Numbered from the stretch's first letter, positions 1-7,450 are shown. The stretch is DNA of 18,260 bases from Sedimentisphaerales bacterium (GCA_016928975.1 JAFGJR010000318.1:1-18260); one strand, 5' to 3'. Numbers and translations: made by a program. The notes: generated by a model not told the origin, from the sequence alone.

Positions 1-45
1 CCGTCTTCCGCTCCGGCTCGCTCCGCTCGCCTGCGCTCCAGACGG
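1..45. repeat. GC-rich imperfect repeat with terminal inverted repeats at the window edge
   Basis: The first 45 bases start with CCGTCT and end with AGACGG, a 6-bp inverted repeat around a low-complexity core in which GCTCC/GCTCG units recur. It lies downstream of the minus-strand anti-sigma gene. It could be a hairpin or a dispersed intergenic repeat, but there is no T-run. The window edge cuts off whatever lies to the left. Bases 46-171 show no convincing gene. Confidence 0.3.
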
Positions 46-171
46 ATGACACCAACCATAACTTACACACAATTCATTACACTACTGACGAGGCTGTTGC
101 CCTCTTTCAGAAACCACCCGCGCTACGTCAAGGATGTCCGAAACCAGGCAGGCGGGCCAGCCGCCGGGACC

Positions 172-540
172 TCATAGCGCATTGATGTCGTACGTGTTGC
201 TGTCTCGCGGACGCGGGAAGTTGGCGTCGGCCATCACAGCCACGGTGGAACGGTCGTTGATGTCCCGGGTGGAAGGCAACGATCGCTTTGTCGGAGGGAG
301 GAGCCAAAGCACCGCAACGAGCGCCACTACAGCCGCAGCGGCCACGCCTGCCCAACTCGCGGTCTTGGACCAGCACCGCACCGCCCTCGGGCCGACCTCT
401 CTTGCGCCTTTCGGAGAAGCCGCTGCGACCAGTCTGTCTCTCAATGACTTCGGCGGCTCAACGCCCGCCAGCAGTCTCAGTTGGGCGCTGAGTTGCGCCA
501 GAGAAATCACGTCTGAGTCCTTTTCTGGGTCAATGCTCAT
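172..540 (-). CDS. putative single-TM anti-sigma factor
   Basis: This 122-aa protein has a charged N-terminal half (about residues 1-60), one hydrophobic segment (about 62-82, rich in Ala, Val and Leu) and a short polar tail, probably outside the cytoplasm. No zinc-binding HxxxCxxC anti-sigma motif is visible. The assignment rests on architecture and context: its ATG overlaps the stop of the preceding ECF sigma gene in an ATGA (537-540), the usual coupling of sigma and anti-sigma genes. The segment PPKSLRDRLVAA just before the TM resembles the juxtamembrane part of many planctomycete anti-sigma-like proteins, by memory only. It would sequester the sigma factor at the membrane and release it on an envelope signal. 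It could instead be an unrelated small membrane protein; the partner relationship is inferred. Confidence 0.65.
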   Translation of the reverse strand: MSIDPEKDSDVISLAQLSAQLRLLAGVEPPKSLRDRLVAAASPKGAREVGPRAVRCWSKTASWAGVAAAAVVALVAVLWLLPPTKRSLPSTRDINDRSTVAVMADANFPRPRDSNTYDINAL

Positions 541-1118
541 GCTTCAACCTTTCCAGCCAGTTGTCTTCGCAATTGCTCTATCGCCTGGTTTGTCAACCAT
601 TTGACTGTCCCGGCGGGCCGATCCAAGACCTTGGCCATCTCGCGATAGCTAAGCCCCTCGACGTAGTGCAGGATCAGTATGGCGCGCTCTTCCGCGTCGA
701 GATTCTGCAGCGCCCGGCACACGGCAGTGGCGCGCTCATCGACCATGATCTGTGACAAAGGATCGCTCCCGACGCCGGAAGGACGGTTTCTCAGTCCCTC
801 AGGCGCGCGTCCACCACGCGACCGCCGCCGCTGCATGTCAACAAAGGTGTTGTACGCAATCCGATGGAGCCATGTCTTAATTGACGCATGTCCCCTGAAG
901 CTCCGTACCGCCTGCCAGGCCGTCGTGAAGACCTCCTGAGTCAAGTCCTCGGCCAGATGCGTGTCGCCCGACAGGAAGACCAACAGACGATAGACGGACT
1001 TGTAGTGTGCGTCGATCACGGCCTCGTACGCCGCGTGCTGACCTTCGCGAAGGGCCGCGAGAGTCTGTCGCTCAGCTTTGTCTCGCACTCGTCCCTCCAC
1101 GCTCAGAACCGACGCCAT
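537..1118 (-). CDS. ECF-family RNA polymerase sigma factor
   Basis: This 193-aa protein has the two-domain layout of ECF sigma factors. Sigma region 2 covers about residues 30-98 and includes the core-binding motif DLTQEVFTTAW and the stretch SIKTWLHRIAYNTFVDMQRR used in -10 recognition. Region 4 covers about 131-188, with the LDAEERAILILHYVEGLSYREMA helix-turn-helix and GTVKWLTNQAIEQLR as the -35 reading helix. Length is normal for the family. The start is set by ATG at 1116-1118, behind a weak GGTGG-like ribosome binding site. The gene overlaps the downstream anti-sigma candidate by 4 nt. It directs RNA polymerase to a small regulon, normally including its own operon; an ECF-like promoter candidate lies about 20 nt upstream. 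The ECF subgroup and signal are not determined. Confidence 0.93.
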   Translation of the reverse strand: MASVLSVEGRVRDKAERQTLAALREGQHAAYEAVIDAHYKSVYRLLVFLSGDTHLAEDLTQEVFTTAWQAVRSFRGHASIKTWLHRIAYNTFVDMQRRRSRGGRAPEGLRNRPSGVGSDPLSQIMVDERATAVCRALQNLDAEERAILILHYVEGLSYREMAKVLDRPAGTVKWLTNQAIEQLRRQLAGKVEA

Positions 1119-1145
1119 CGGACACCACCCTTGGACATTTGCCTA

Positions 1146-1172
1146 TTAGACGGCAGCCGACGGCAAAGTGTT
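1146..1172 (-). promoter_or_regulatory. candidate ECF-type autoregulated promoter of the sigma/anti-sigma operon
   Basis: Read on the minus strand, AACACTT (1172-1166) is followed after 15 bp by TCTAA (1150-1146), itself preceded by CG. The arrangement resembles ECF/sigma-E promoters (-35 ending in AACTT, spacer about 15, -10 with TCTAA or CGTC). Transcription would start near 1139, giving a leader of about 20 nt before the ATG at 1118. The match in the -35 is partial. Confidence 0.35.
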
Positions 1173-1263
1173 GGCGCCCCGATCAGAGAACCGCCAGTTT
1201 CAGCACGGCCTGGGTCGTGCCCCGTGGCAACCGACCTCCGTGGCCCGCACCTCGGGCGTTCTC

Positions 1264-2454
1264 TCACTGGGCCAGCCACTTCTCCAAACGGTCGAGGCCC
1301 TTGGTGATCTGCGCCATCGAACAGGCAAAGCTCAGGCGGACGTTGTCGTCGCAGCCGAAGGGCAAGCCGGGCACGAGCGCCACGTTGGCCTGCTCCAGCA
1401 GGGCCTGGGCGAACTCCATGCTGCTCGCGATCTTCGCGCCGCCGATGGTCCGGCCGAAGTGCGCCGAGACGTCCGGGAAGCAGTAGAACGCCCCCGTCGG
1501 CTCAGCGCAAGTGATACCCTCGATGCCGTTGAGCCGCTCGGCCATATACTTGCCACGTTTCTCGAACTCGACGCGCATCTTTTCAATCTCCTTGTCACCT
1601 TGCGGAGCGAGTGCGGCGATGGCGGCGTACTGGGCGAACGTCACCGGGTTCGAGGTCATGTGGTCCTGGAGCCTCGACATGGCCTTGATGACATCGAGCG
1701 GCCCGGCCGTGTAGCCCAGACGCCAGCCTGTCATGGAGTACGCCTTGCTCAGACCGTTGAGTGTCAAGGTCCGGCCGAACGCGTCGGCACTCAAGGCGGC
1801 GAAGCTGATGAACTTCGAATCGCCGTAGATCAGCTTCTCGTAGATCTCGTCAGACATCACCGTGACCTTCGTGCCTTCGAGCACTTTCGCCAGAGCTTTC
1901 AACTCGTCGGGCGTATACATGAATCCGCCCGGATTGCTGGGCGAATTCAGCACCAGCATGGCCGTCTTGGGCGTAATCGCCTGCTTGAGCTGGGCGGGTG
2001 TAATCTTGTAGCTGTTGTTCTTGTCCGTCTCGATGATCTTCGTCACAGCGCCTGCCAGCTTGATCGCCTCGGGGTAGGTCACCCAATACGGCCTGGGCAG
2101 TAACACCTCGTCGCCCGGATCGAGCGTCGCCTGCATCGCTTCGTAGACCGAGTGCTTGCCGCCGATATTGACGACGATCTGCTCAGGCGCATACTTGAGA
2201 CCGTTGTCGCGCTCGAGCTTCGCGGCGATGGCCTTCCGCAGCTCGATGATGCCGCCCGCGGGCGTGTACTTCGTCTTGCCCTCTTTCATCGCCTTGATCG
2301 CTGCTTCTTTGATGTATTCGGGAGTATCGAAGTCCGGCTCACCCGCGCCGAAACCGACCACGTCCACTCCCTGGGCCTTCAACTCCTTGGCCCGGGCGGT
2401 CACGGCGATCGTCGCTGACGGCGGCACGCTCTGTGCTCTCAGGCTGATCTTCAT
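1264..2454 (-). CDS. class I PLP-dependent aminotransferase (aspartate aminotransferase type)
   Basis: This 396-aa protein carries the complete fold-type I aminotransferase signature: GAGEPDFDTP (36-45), LNSPSNPGG with the PLP-contacting Asn174, SDEIYEKLIY with Asp202, which pairs with the pyridine nitrogen, LSKAYSMTGWRLGY with the Schiff-base Lys237, and NVRLSF with the substrate carboxylate-binding Arg373. It most probably transfers the amino group between aspartate (or a related amino acid) and 2-oxoglutarate in the cytoplasm; aspartate/prephenate or other specificity cannot be excluded. The frame is open further upstream to 2610, but ATG at 2454 is chosen. It has an AAGG ribosome binding site about 10 nt before it, and the homologous N-terminus (KISLRAQSVPPSATIAV) begins there. 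It is monocistronic and divergent from the lipoprotein gene. Confidence 0.93.
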   Translation of the reverse strand: MKISLRAQSVPPSATIAVTARAKELKAQGVDVVGFGAGEPDFDTPEYIKEAAIKAMKEGKTKYTPAGGIIELRKAIAAKLERDNGLKYAPEQIVVNIGGKHSVYEAMQATLDPGDEVLLPRPYWVTYPEAIKLAGAVTKIIETDKNNSYKITPAQLKQAITPKTAMLVLNSPSNPGGFMYTPDELKALAKVLEGTKVTVMSDEIYEKLIYGDSKFISFAALSADAFGRTLTLNGLSKAYSMTGWRLGYTAGPLDVIKAMSRLQDHMTSNPVTFAQYAAIAALAPQGDKEIEKMRVEFEKRGKYMAERLNGIEGITCAEPTGAFYCFPDVSAHFGRTIGGAKIASSMEFAQALLEQANVALVPGLPFGCDDNVRLSFACSMAQITKGLDRLEKWLAQ

Positions 2455-2500
2455 CGCACGTACACCTTTCCATGAGATACCTGTGTTTTCGGTCCCGGCC

Positions 2501-2529
2501 TGTTTAAGGCAAAGCGCCCCCGGGGTCAA
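2501..2529 (-). promoter_or_regulatory. candidate sigma70 promoter of the aminotransferase gene
   Basis: On the minus strand TTGACC (2529-2524) is followed by a 17-bp spacer and TAAACA (2506-2501). The -35 matches 5 of 6 consensus bases; the -10 is poor (3 of 6). Position, about 45 bp upstream of the ATG, is suitable. Confidence 0.35.
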
Positions 2530-2590
2530 GCGAATTCGCCGCAAGCCTACTCCGGCCTTGCCGCCGACGCCGTTCTGCGCGGGTCTCCTC

Positions 2591-2618
2591 TTGATTCGCG
2601 GGGGCGGCACGCTATGAT
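2591..2618 (+). promoter_or_regulatory. candidate sigma70 promoter of the lipoprotein gene
   Basis: TTGATT (2591-2596), a 16-bp spacer and TATGAT (2613-2618, 5 of 6 match to TATAAT). Transcription would start near 2625, leaving a very short leader that begins about at the AGGAGG (2626-2631). This argues against translation starting at the upstream in-frame ATG at 2614, which would lie inside the -10. Confidence 0.45.
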
Positions 2619-2640
2619 TGGCACCAGGAGGTCAAGAACA

Positions 2641-3333
2641 ATGGAACGGATTGTAGTGGCGTTAGTGCTCTCCGTCGTCGTAGCCGGATGTGCGGCGGTG
2701 CCGGGCGGCGAGAAGGCATCGTCGGATGGTTGGATGCAGGATTTCGGCTTCGAGAGCCGGACCTTGGCCCCCACGGGCGAGGGCCGCTACGTCGTGCTCA
2801 GGCCAGGCTTCCAGTTGGTGCTCGAAGGCGGAGGCGAGCGGGTCGTTATCACAGTCCTGGACCAGACTGAGCGAGTCGGCGGCGTAACGACACGCGTCGT
2901 GGAGGAAAGGGAGACAAAGGACGGCCGACTCGCGGAAGTCTCACGGAACTACTTCGCCATCGATCCAGCCACAGGTGACGTGTTCTACTTCGGCGAGGCC
3001 GTTGACGACTACAAAGACGACCGCATCGTTGGTCATGGCGGCGCATGGCGCTCCGACGAAAAGGGTTTCAAGCCTGGCCTGATCGTGCCGGGCCATCCAG
3101 TTGTCGGCGCGAAGTACTACCAGGAGATCGCCCCGGGCAAGGCGATGGACCGGGCCGAAAACCTCAGCACCAGCGTGACGCTCAAGACACCTGCCGGGCT
3201 CTTCACCGATTGCCTCAAGACGGAGGAGACCTCGCCGTTGGAGGCGGGCAAGAGCTACAAAACCTACGCCCCCGGCATCGGTCTCATCCAGGACGAGGGC
3301 CTCCTCTTGACCCACTACGGCTATGTGAAATGA
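2641..3333 (+). CDS. conserved lipoprotein of unknown function
   Basis: This 230-aa product begins with a lipoprotein signal peptide: MERI, a hydrophobic stretch, then VVAGC with the lipidated Cys17. It should be anchored in the envelope. The start is ATG 2641, behind a perfect AGGAGG at 2626-2631 (9-nt spacing). The mature part is mostly beta-strand in appearance, with distinctive segments DVFYFGEAVDDYKDDRIVGHGGAW (in two parts: DVFYFGEA near 113-120 and VDDYKDD near 121-127), YYQEIAPGKAMDRAE (159-173) and YAPGIGLIQDEGLLL (209-223). I recall similar segments in hypothetical secreted proteins of several phyla, but no biochemical role is known to me. The late segment, ending in YAPGIGLIQDEG, resembles lipid-carrier-like beta-sheet proteins only loosely. 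It stands alone between a divergent aminotransferase and a flavodoxin-like gene with its own promoter. Confidence 0.85.
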   Translation: MERIVVALVLSVVVAGCAAVPGGEKASSDGWMQDFGFESRTLAPTGEGRYVVLRPGFQLVLEGGGERVVITVLDQTERVGGVTTRVVEERETKDGRLAEVSRNYFAIDPATGDVFYFGEAVDDYKDDRIVGHGGAWRSDEKGFKPGLIVPGHPVVGAKYYQEIAPGKAMDRAENLSTSVTLKTPAGLFTDCLKTEETSPLEAGKSYKTYAPGIGLIQDEGLLLTHYGYVK

Positions 3334-3389
3334 CCCGCGCACGCGTGGACCATCATCCCGGAATGAGCGAGGTTACACATCCGGCCGGA

Positions 3390-3410
3390 AGCCCTGACAT
3401 GCCGAGGGCT
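3390..3410. terminator. weak stem-loop after the lipoprotein gene
   Basis: AGCCCT (3390-3395) and AGGGCT (3405-3410) form a 6-bp stem with a 9-nt loop. It is 57 bp past the lipoprotein stop and just before the next promoter, but no T-run follows. It may be a terminator or part of the promoter region. Confidence 0.25.
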
Positions 3411-3412
3411 CC

Positions 3413-3440
3413 TTGACAGCGCTAGCCCGCATGGTAGAGT
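3413..3440 (+). promoter_or_regulatory. sigma70 promoter of the flavodoxin-like gene
   Basis: A perfect TTGACA (3413-3418) is followed by a 16-bp spacer and TAGAGT (3435-3440, 4 of 6). The start would be near 3447, giving a leader of about 60 nt before ATG 3507. Confidence 0.5.
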
Positions 3441-3506
3441 CGATCTTCGCGGCGATGCGATGATGCTCCGTCGGTCAATTCCCGAAATGTGTGGAGGCTT
3501 GGCAGA

Positions 3507-4064
3507 ATGAACGTGCTGGCGGTGATCGGCAGTCCGAGGAAGCACGGCAACACAGAGATACTCTTGACAAAGATCGCCGAGGGAGCTCGTGCCGGCGGCG
3601 CCTGCGTGGACATAATCCATCTGGGCGGCCTCCAGGTGCGGGACTGCGACGGCTGTCATGCATGTTGGAGGGGTCGGCCGTGTAGCAAGGACGACGACAT
3701 GCGGCAGCTCTATCCGAGGATTGTAGGCAGCGACATCATCGTATTCGGCACGCCCGTCTACTGGTATGGACCAACCGCACTGATGAAGGCGTTCATAGAC
3801 CGGTTCGTGTACTTCAATTGCCAAGCGAACCATGAGCGAATCCGCGGCAAAAAGGCTGTAGTGGCCATCGTTCTGGAGGAGGAGAACGAATCCACGTGGC
3901 GCCCCGTGATGGAGTTCTTTGAGAAGAGCCTCGCCTACCTGGAAATGACGCTGACAGAGACTATTGTCGTGCCGGGCGTAGGCATGGCTGGCGCCATACT
4001 CAGCAGGCCGGACCGGCTCGACGAGGCATTTCAACTGGGAAATACCCTGGCCAGTTCGCCCTGA
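3507..4064 (+). CDS. flavodoxin-fold NAD(P)H-dependent FMN oxidoreductase-like protein
   Basis: This 185-aa protein belongs to the NADPH-dependent FMN reductase / iron-sulfur flavoprotein-like family. Its N-terminal GSPRKHGNT (8-16) is the FMN phosphate-binding loop after the first strand. CDGCHACW (47-54) is the CxxCxxC motif found in this branch. FGTPVYWYGPTALMKAFIDR (80-99) is the second FMN-contacting region and dimer contact. The CxxCxxC motif suggests either a redox-active cysteine pair or a [4Fe-4S] site; a fourth cysteine (Cys59) follows nearby. It probably carries out electron transfer or quinone/flavin reduction in an anaerobic cytoplasm. ATG 3507 is preferred over an upstream in-frame start because GGAGG lies 9 nt before it and the first strand (MNVLAVIGS) starts there. 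It sits directly upstream of the rpmF promoter, with no sign of co-transcription. Confidence 0.88.
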   Translation: MNVLAVIGSPRKHGNTEILLTKIAEGARAGGACVDIIHLGGLQVRDCDGCHACWRGRPCSKDDDMRQLYPRIVGSDIIVFGTPVYWYGPTALMKAFIDRFVYFNCQANHERIRGKKAVVAIVLEEENESTWRPVMEFFEKSLAYLEMTLTETIVVPGVGMAGAILSRPDRLDEAFQLGNTLASSP

Positions 4065-4143
4065 GGCCCGCGTCCGCCCCACTTCGCTCAGGCGGCTCCC
4101 TATCAGGATCCCGGATTTCGACGGGGCCGCTGGAAGATTTGGC

Positions 4144-4172
4144 TTGACAGTCGCTGTAGCGTGAACTAATAA
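4144..4172 (+). promoter_or_regulatory. main promoter of the rpmF-plsX-fabHDG operon
   Basis: A perfect TTGACA (4144-4149), the optimal 17-bp spacer and TAATAA (4167-4172). Transcription would start near 4179, leaving a leader of about 59 nt before rpmF ATG 4238. It is the best-looking promoter in the window and the only obvious one before the five co-directional genes. Confidence 0.6.
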
Positions 4173-4237
4173 AAAGGTTTTTCGTTGTGCCAGAACAAGC
4201 CTCTGCGGACTTCGCAGAAGATTTGGAGTCGGTGACA

Positions 4238-4426
4238 ATGCTACCAGCGAAAAAGACCAGCAAAAGCCGGACGCACACGCGGCGGGCGCACCATGCACTC
4301 AAACCGGTCAATTATTCGTTGTGCAAGAAGTGCGGCCAGGCGAAGTTACCGCATGCGGCGTGCGAGAACTGTGGCTACGTTAATCCGCGCATCACGTTGA
4401 AGCTCGGCAAGGAGGAAGCCAGCTAA
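4238..4426 (+). CDS. rpmF: 50S ribosomal protein bL32
   Basis: This 62-aa basic protein has the bL32 layout: an N-terminal Lys/Arg-rich tail (KKTSKSRTHTRRAHHAL) and a zinc ribbon with Cys29-x2-Cys32 and Cys42-x2-Cys45 (CKKCG ... HAACENCG). It is a structural component of the large ribosomal subunit, of normal family length. The frame continues upstream to 4187, but ATG 4238 has GGAG 9 nt before it and matches the family start. It is the first gene of the operon, and plsX starts 2 nt after its stop. The rpmF-plsX-fab linkage is common in bacteria and ties membrane lipid synthesis to growth. The yceD-like gene that often precedes rpmF is absent here. Confidence 0.95.
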   Translation: MLPAKKTSKSRTHTRRAHHALKPVNYSLCKKCGQAKLPHAACENCGYVNPRITLKLGKEEAS

Positions 4427-4428
4427 GC

Positions 4429-5445
4429 ATGCGAATCGCGATAGACGCCATGGGAGGTGATTACGCACCGGATGAAGTCATCGCCGGTGCGTTGGAGGCT
4501 GTCGCTCAACTCGGCAAGGACGATCAGGTGATTCTGGTCGGACCGCAGCCGCTGATCGAATCGAGACTGAGCGAGTTGCAGCCCGGCAGTCAGGGGTCGC
4601 TCAGGGTAGTCGATGCTCCTGATGTGATCGGGATGAACGAGTCGCCGATCGATAGTCTCCGGGCCAAACCCAAGAGCTCGATCGGGATTCTGGCCAAGCT
4701 GGGCAAATTGGGAGAGACCGACGCCGTCATTTCAGCGGGAAACACAGGTGCTTGCGTCGCGGCGTTTCAGATGAGGATGCGAAATCTCCCGGGTGTGAAC
4801 CGCCCCGGCATCGCGGTGGTCTTTCCGATGAACGCCGGGCCAGTTACGATTTGTGACGTGGGCGCTAATATCGCTTGTAAGCCAATCAATCTCTATCAGT
4901 ATGGGTTGATGTCAAGCATATACGCCAGGCACATCCTGGGCATTACCCAACCTCGTGTCGGGTTGATGAGCATTGGGGAAGAAGACGCCAAAGGCAACGA
5001 GGTGGTCAAACGGACAAGGGAGTTGCTGAAGTCCGATCCGCGCCTCAAGTTCATCGGGAATATCGAGGGCAGGGACATTTTCCAGGGCGTCTGCGACGTT
5101 GTGGTCTGCGAAGGCTTTGTGGGTAACGTGATTCTAAAGCTCACGGAAGGTGCGGTCGAAGGGCTGTTCCGCGCGATCAAGCATGAACTGATGCAGGAGA
5201 AACCGCGGCTGGCGCTCAAGTTCAAACCGATCGTTGCGCGTGTCTATCAAAAGCACGACTACAATGAATACGGGGGGGCGCCCTTACTGGGGATCAACGG
5301 GACCGCCTTGATCTGCCACGGCGCCAGCAAGGCACGGACAATTCGCAATGCCGTACTCGCCTCCAAGAAATACTACACGCAGAGAATCAACGACAGAATC
5401 ACCGAGTGTCTCTCGGAAGCTGGCGTAAGGACATCGGATGCATAG
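4429..5445 (+). CDS. plsX: phosphate acyltransferase PlsX
   Basis: This 338-aa protein is of normal PlsX length. It converts acyl-ACP and phosphate to acyl-phosphate plus ACP, the donor for PlsY in glycerolipid synthesis, as a peripheral membrane enzyme. Diagnostic segments are MRIAIDAMGGDYAP at the start, SAGNTGA (102-108), CDVGAN (142-147), SIGEEDAKGNE (181-191), CEGFVGN (227-233) and YGGAPLLGINGT (281-292). ATG 4429 is 2 nt after the rpmF stop, and its ribosome binding site AAGGAGG (4409-4415) lies inside rpmF, so the two are likely coupled. Its 3' end overlaps fabH by 8 nt. Nothing is missing or unusual in the sequence. Confidence 0.96.
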   Translation: MRIAIDAMGGDYAPDEVIAGALEAVAQLGKDDQVILVGPQPLIESRLSELQPGSQGSLRVVDAPDVIGMNESPIDSLRAKPKSSIGILAKLGKLGETDAVISAGNTGACVAAFQMRMRNLPGVNRPGIAVVFPMNAGPVTICDVGANIACKPINLYQYGLMSSIYARHILGITQPRVGLMSIGEEDAKGNEVVKRTRELLKSDPRLKFIGNIEGRDIFQGVCDVVVCEGFVGNVILKLTEGAVEGLFRAIKHELMQEKPRLALKFKPIVARVYQKHDYNEYGGAPLLGINGTALICHGASKARTIRNAVLASKKYYTQRINDRITECLSEAGVRTSDA

Positions 5446-6451
5446 AGAAACCAAGGGTTGCCCTTCTGCCCATCGCGCCGTGATCACAGGATGTGGTTCC
5501 TTTGCGCCGGCCAAGCTCTTAACGAACGATGAGCTTGCCCAGATGGTGGACACCTCGGACGAGTGGATCACAACACGGACCGGGATCAAGGTCCGGCATG
5601 TTACCACCGATGGCGAAACGACAGCGCACCTGGCAACTGAGGCGGGCAGGCGGGCGCTCGCTTACGCCGGCGTCGAGGCCAACGACCTGGACCTGATTAT
5701 CGTCGCGACCATCACACCGGAAATGCCCTTTCCCTCTACCGCCTGCTTTGTACAGGAGGCCCTCGGAGCGAAGAAGGCGTGGGTTTTCGACCTGGCAGCC
5801 GCCTGCAGCGGCTTTGTGTACGGATTGCACATTGTCCAGCAGTTCATGGAGAACGGACGCATCGACAAAGCGCTGGTCATAGGCGCCGAGACACTTACAA
5901 AGATCACCAACTGGAAGGATCGCTCTAGTTGTATCTTGTTCGGAGACGGTGCCGGCGCCGTCGTGCTCGAGAGAAAGAAGGACGGCAGCCGCGGTATCAT
6001 GTATAGCACGCTGGGAGCCGACGGCGAATACTGGGAGGCGCTGAACTGCAAAGCGTACGGGTCGCGCTACCCGGCGCGCCAACCGCTGAAGGATCCGGAT
6101 ATGGCCCTAATGCAAATCAAGGGTCGGGAGGTCTATCAGCAGGCGGTCCGGCGCATCGTTGATTCCGTTACCGACTGCCTGGACCACTGCCACCTGACAC
6201 TCGATGACACCACGATGGTCATATCACATCAGATGAACGCCAGAATCATCGAATCTGCGGCCAAGAGGTTGGGCTTGCCGGAGGAGAAGGTCTTCATCAA
6301 CATTGCCCGATACGGGAACACCTCAGCCGCTTCGGTGCCAATTGCGTTTGACGAATGCGTGCGGGCGGGAAGAATCAAGAGAGGAGACATCTTCATCTTC
6401 GTGGCCTTCGGCGCCGGCGTCACTTGGGGCGCGAATGTGATCGAGTTCTGA
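5438..6451 (+). CDS. fabH: beta-ketoacyl-ACP synthase III (FabH)
   Basis: This 337-aa thiolase-fold enzyme condenses acetyl-CoA with malonyl-ACP to start fatty acid synthesis. The catalytic triad is visible: Cys123 in LAAACSGF, His264 in ISHQMN and Asn294 in RYGNTSAAS. TSDEWITTRTGI (39-50) holds the Trp and Arg that contact CoA in E. coli FabH, and FGDGAGAVVL (168-177) is the usual core segment. Compared with the common IPHQAN box the sequence reads ISHQMN, so the catalytic His and the Asn are kept while the Pro and Ala are replaced. The start overlaps the end of plsX by 8 nt, which implies translational coupling. The following gene, fabD, is 57 nt downstream. Confidence 0.96.
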   Translation: MHRETKGCPSAHRAVITGCGSFAPAKLLTNDELAQMVDTSDEWITTRTGIKVRHVTTDGETTAHLATEAGRRALAYAGVEANDLDLIIVATITPEMPFPSTACFVQEALGAKKAWVFDLAAACSGFVYGLHIVQQFMENGRIDKALVIGAETLTKITNWKDRSSCILFGDGAGAVVLERKKDGSRGIMYSTLGADGEYWEALNCKAYGSRYPARQPLKDPDMALMQIKGREVYQQAVRRIVDSVTDCLDHCHLTLDDTTMVISHQMNARIIESAAKRLGLPEEKVFINIARYGNTSAASVPIAFDECVRAGRIKRGDIFIFVAFGAGVTWGANVIEF

Positions 6452-6508
6452 GGGATCGTCCCGGGGAATCCCGGTGTTGAAAGCGAGCCAAGTTCAGGGA
6501 TGCGAACG

Positions 6509-7450
6509 ATGAGAACCGCCTTCTTGTTTCCAGGACAGGGCGCCCAGACGGTGGGAATGGGCGCCGACATCGTGGGGAGCTTCCCCGTAGCTGCCGATTT
6601 GTTTGAGAAAGCCAACGCGATTGTCAGCTTCGATCTGCGCAGCATCTGTTTCGAAGGTCCTGCTGAGATGCTCAGCGCGACAGCGATGTCGCAGCCGGCG
6701 ATCTTCGTGACCTCTGCGGCATTGTTGGAAGTGCTACGAAGCGAATCCGCAACTGCCGACATCAGGCCGGATGTGACAGCCGGGCTCAGTCTGGGGGAAT
6801 ACACTGCTCTCTACGCCGCAGGGCTCATCAGTTTTGAGGACGGTCTGAAGCTGGTACAGACGCGTGGAGAGGCTATGCAAGCTGCGGCCGACGCCACCGA
6901 GGGTGCAATGGTCAGCATCATGGGGCTCGACGAGGGCAGGGTACGCCAGCTCTGTCACGATGTGGCCGAAGGGGAGCTACTGGAACCGGTGAACTTCAAC
7001 TGCCCAGGCCAGATCGTGGTCAGCGGCGCGATTGGCGCCTGCGAACGAGCGGTGCAACGGGCGCCGGAATACGGGGCCATCAAGGCCATCCGGCTCGAAG
7101 TGGCCGGGGCCTTTCACACGGAGATGATGTCGAGTGCCGCCGAGGCCCTGAGAGAGGCGTTATCACAGTGCGAGATCGGCCAGCCGGGGCCCGTGAAGAC
7201 CCTGGCCAACATCGACGCCGAATACTACCCTACCGCGGCCGCGATTGCCGAGGGTTTGGCCAAGCAATTGACAAACCCGATTCTCTGGCAGAAGTGTATG
7301 GAGCGCCTGCTGGGCGAGGGTGTGGAGCAGTTCTATGAAATAGGACCGGGGCGGGTCCTGACCGGATTGATGAAAAGGATCGACAGAAGAGCAAGGGTTG
7401 TCAATGTCAGCAACCTTGACTCGGTCAAGAGCCTGATCGGCAGCAAATGA
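6509..7450 (+). CDS. fabD: malonyl-CoA:ACP transacylase (FabD)
   Basis: This 313-aa protein transfers malonyl from CoA to ACP, supplying FabH and FabF. FLFPGQGAQTVGMG (6-19) is the N-terminal signature. The nucleophile is Ser94 in GLSLGEYTAL, Arg119 in QTRGEAMQ binds the malonyl carboxylate, and His203 in GAFHTEMM is the catalytic base. The nucleophile elbow reads GLSLG instead of the more common GHSLG, so Leu stands next to the Ser. GPGRVLTGLMKR (279-290) is the usual C-terminal box. Two in-frame ATGs lie three codons apart (6500 and 6509). The second is chosen because AGGGA lies 8 nt upstream of it; the first would add only MRT. Confidence 0.95.
   Translation: MRTAFLFPGQGAQTVGMGADIVGSFPVAADLFEKANAIVSFDLRSICFEGPAEMLSATAMSQPAIFVTSAALLEVLRSESATADIRPDVTAGLSLGEYTALYAAGLISFEDGLKLVQTRGEAMQAAADATEGAMVSIMGLDEGRVRQLCHDVAEGELLEPVNFNCPGQIVVSGAIGACERAVQRAPEYGAIKAIRLEVAGAFHTEMMSSAAEALREALSQCEIGQPGPVKTLANIDAEYYPTAAAIAEGLAKQLTNPILWQKCMERLLGEGVEQFYEIGPGRVLTGLMKRIDRRARVVNVSNLDSVKSLIGSK

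Noticed and set aside
1..176. Open plus-strand frame entering from the left edge
   Set aside because: About 57 codons without recognisable features, passing through the GC-rich repeat; not distinguishable from chance.
1168..2103. 311-codon plus-strand open frame opposite the aminotransferase gene
   Set aside because: It lies antisense to a gene with all class I aminotransferase motifs; its composition is that of a GC-rich shadow frame and it has no family signature.
2455..2610. 52-codon N-terminal extension of the aminotransferase
   Set aside because: It covers the promoter region, is Arg/Pro/Gly-rich and extends beyond the normal family start; an RBS precedes the ATG at 2454.
3321..4298. 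325-codon minus-strand open frame opposite the flavodoxin-like gene
   Set aside because: The plus-strand frame shows FMN-binding motifs, a ribosome binding site and a promoter; the antisense frame shows none.
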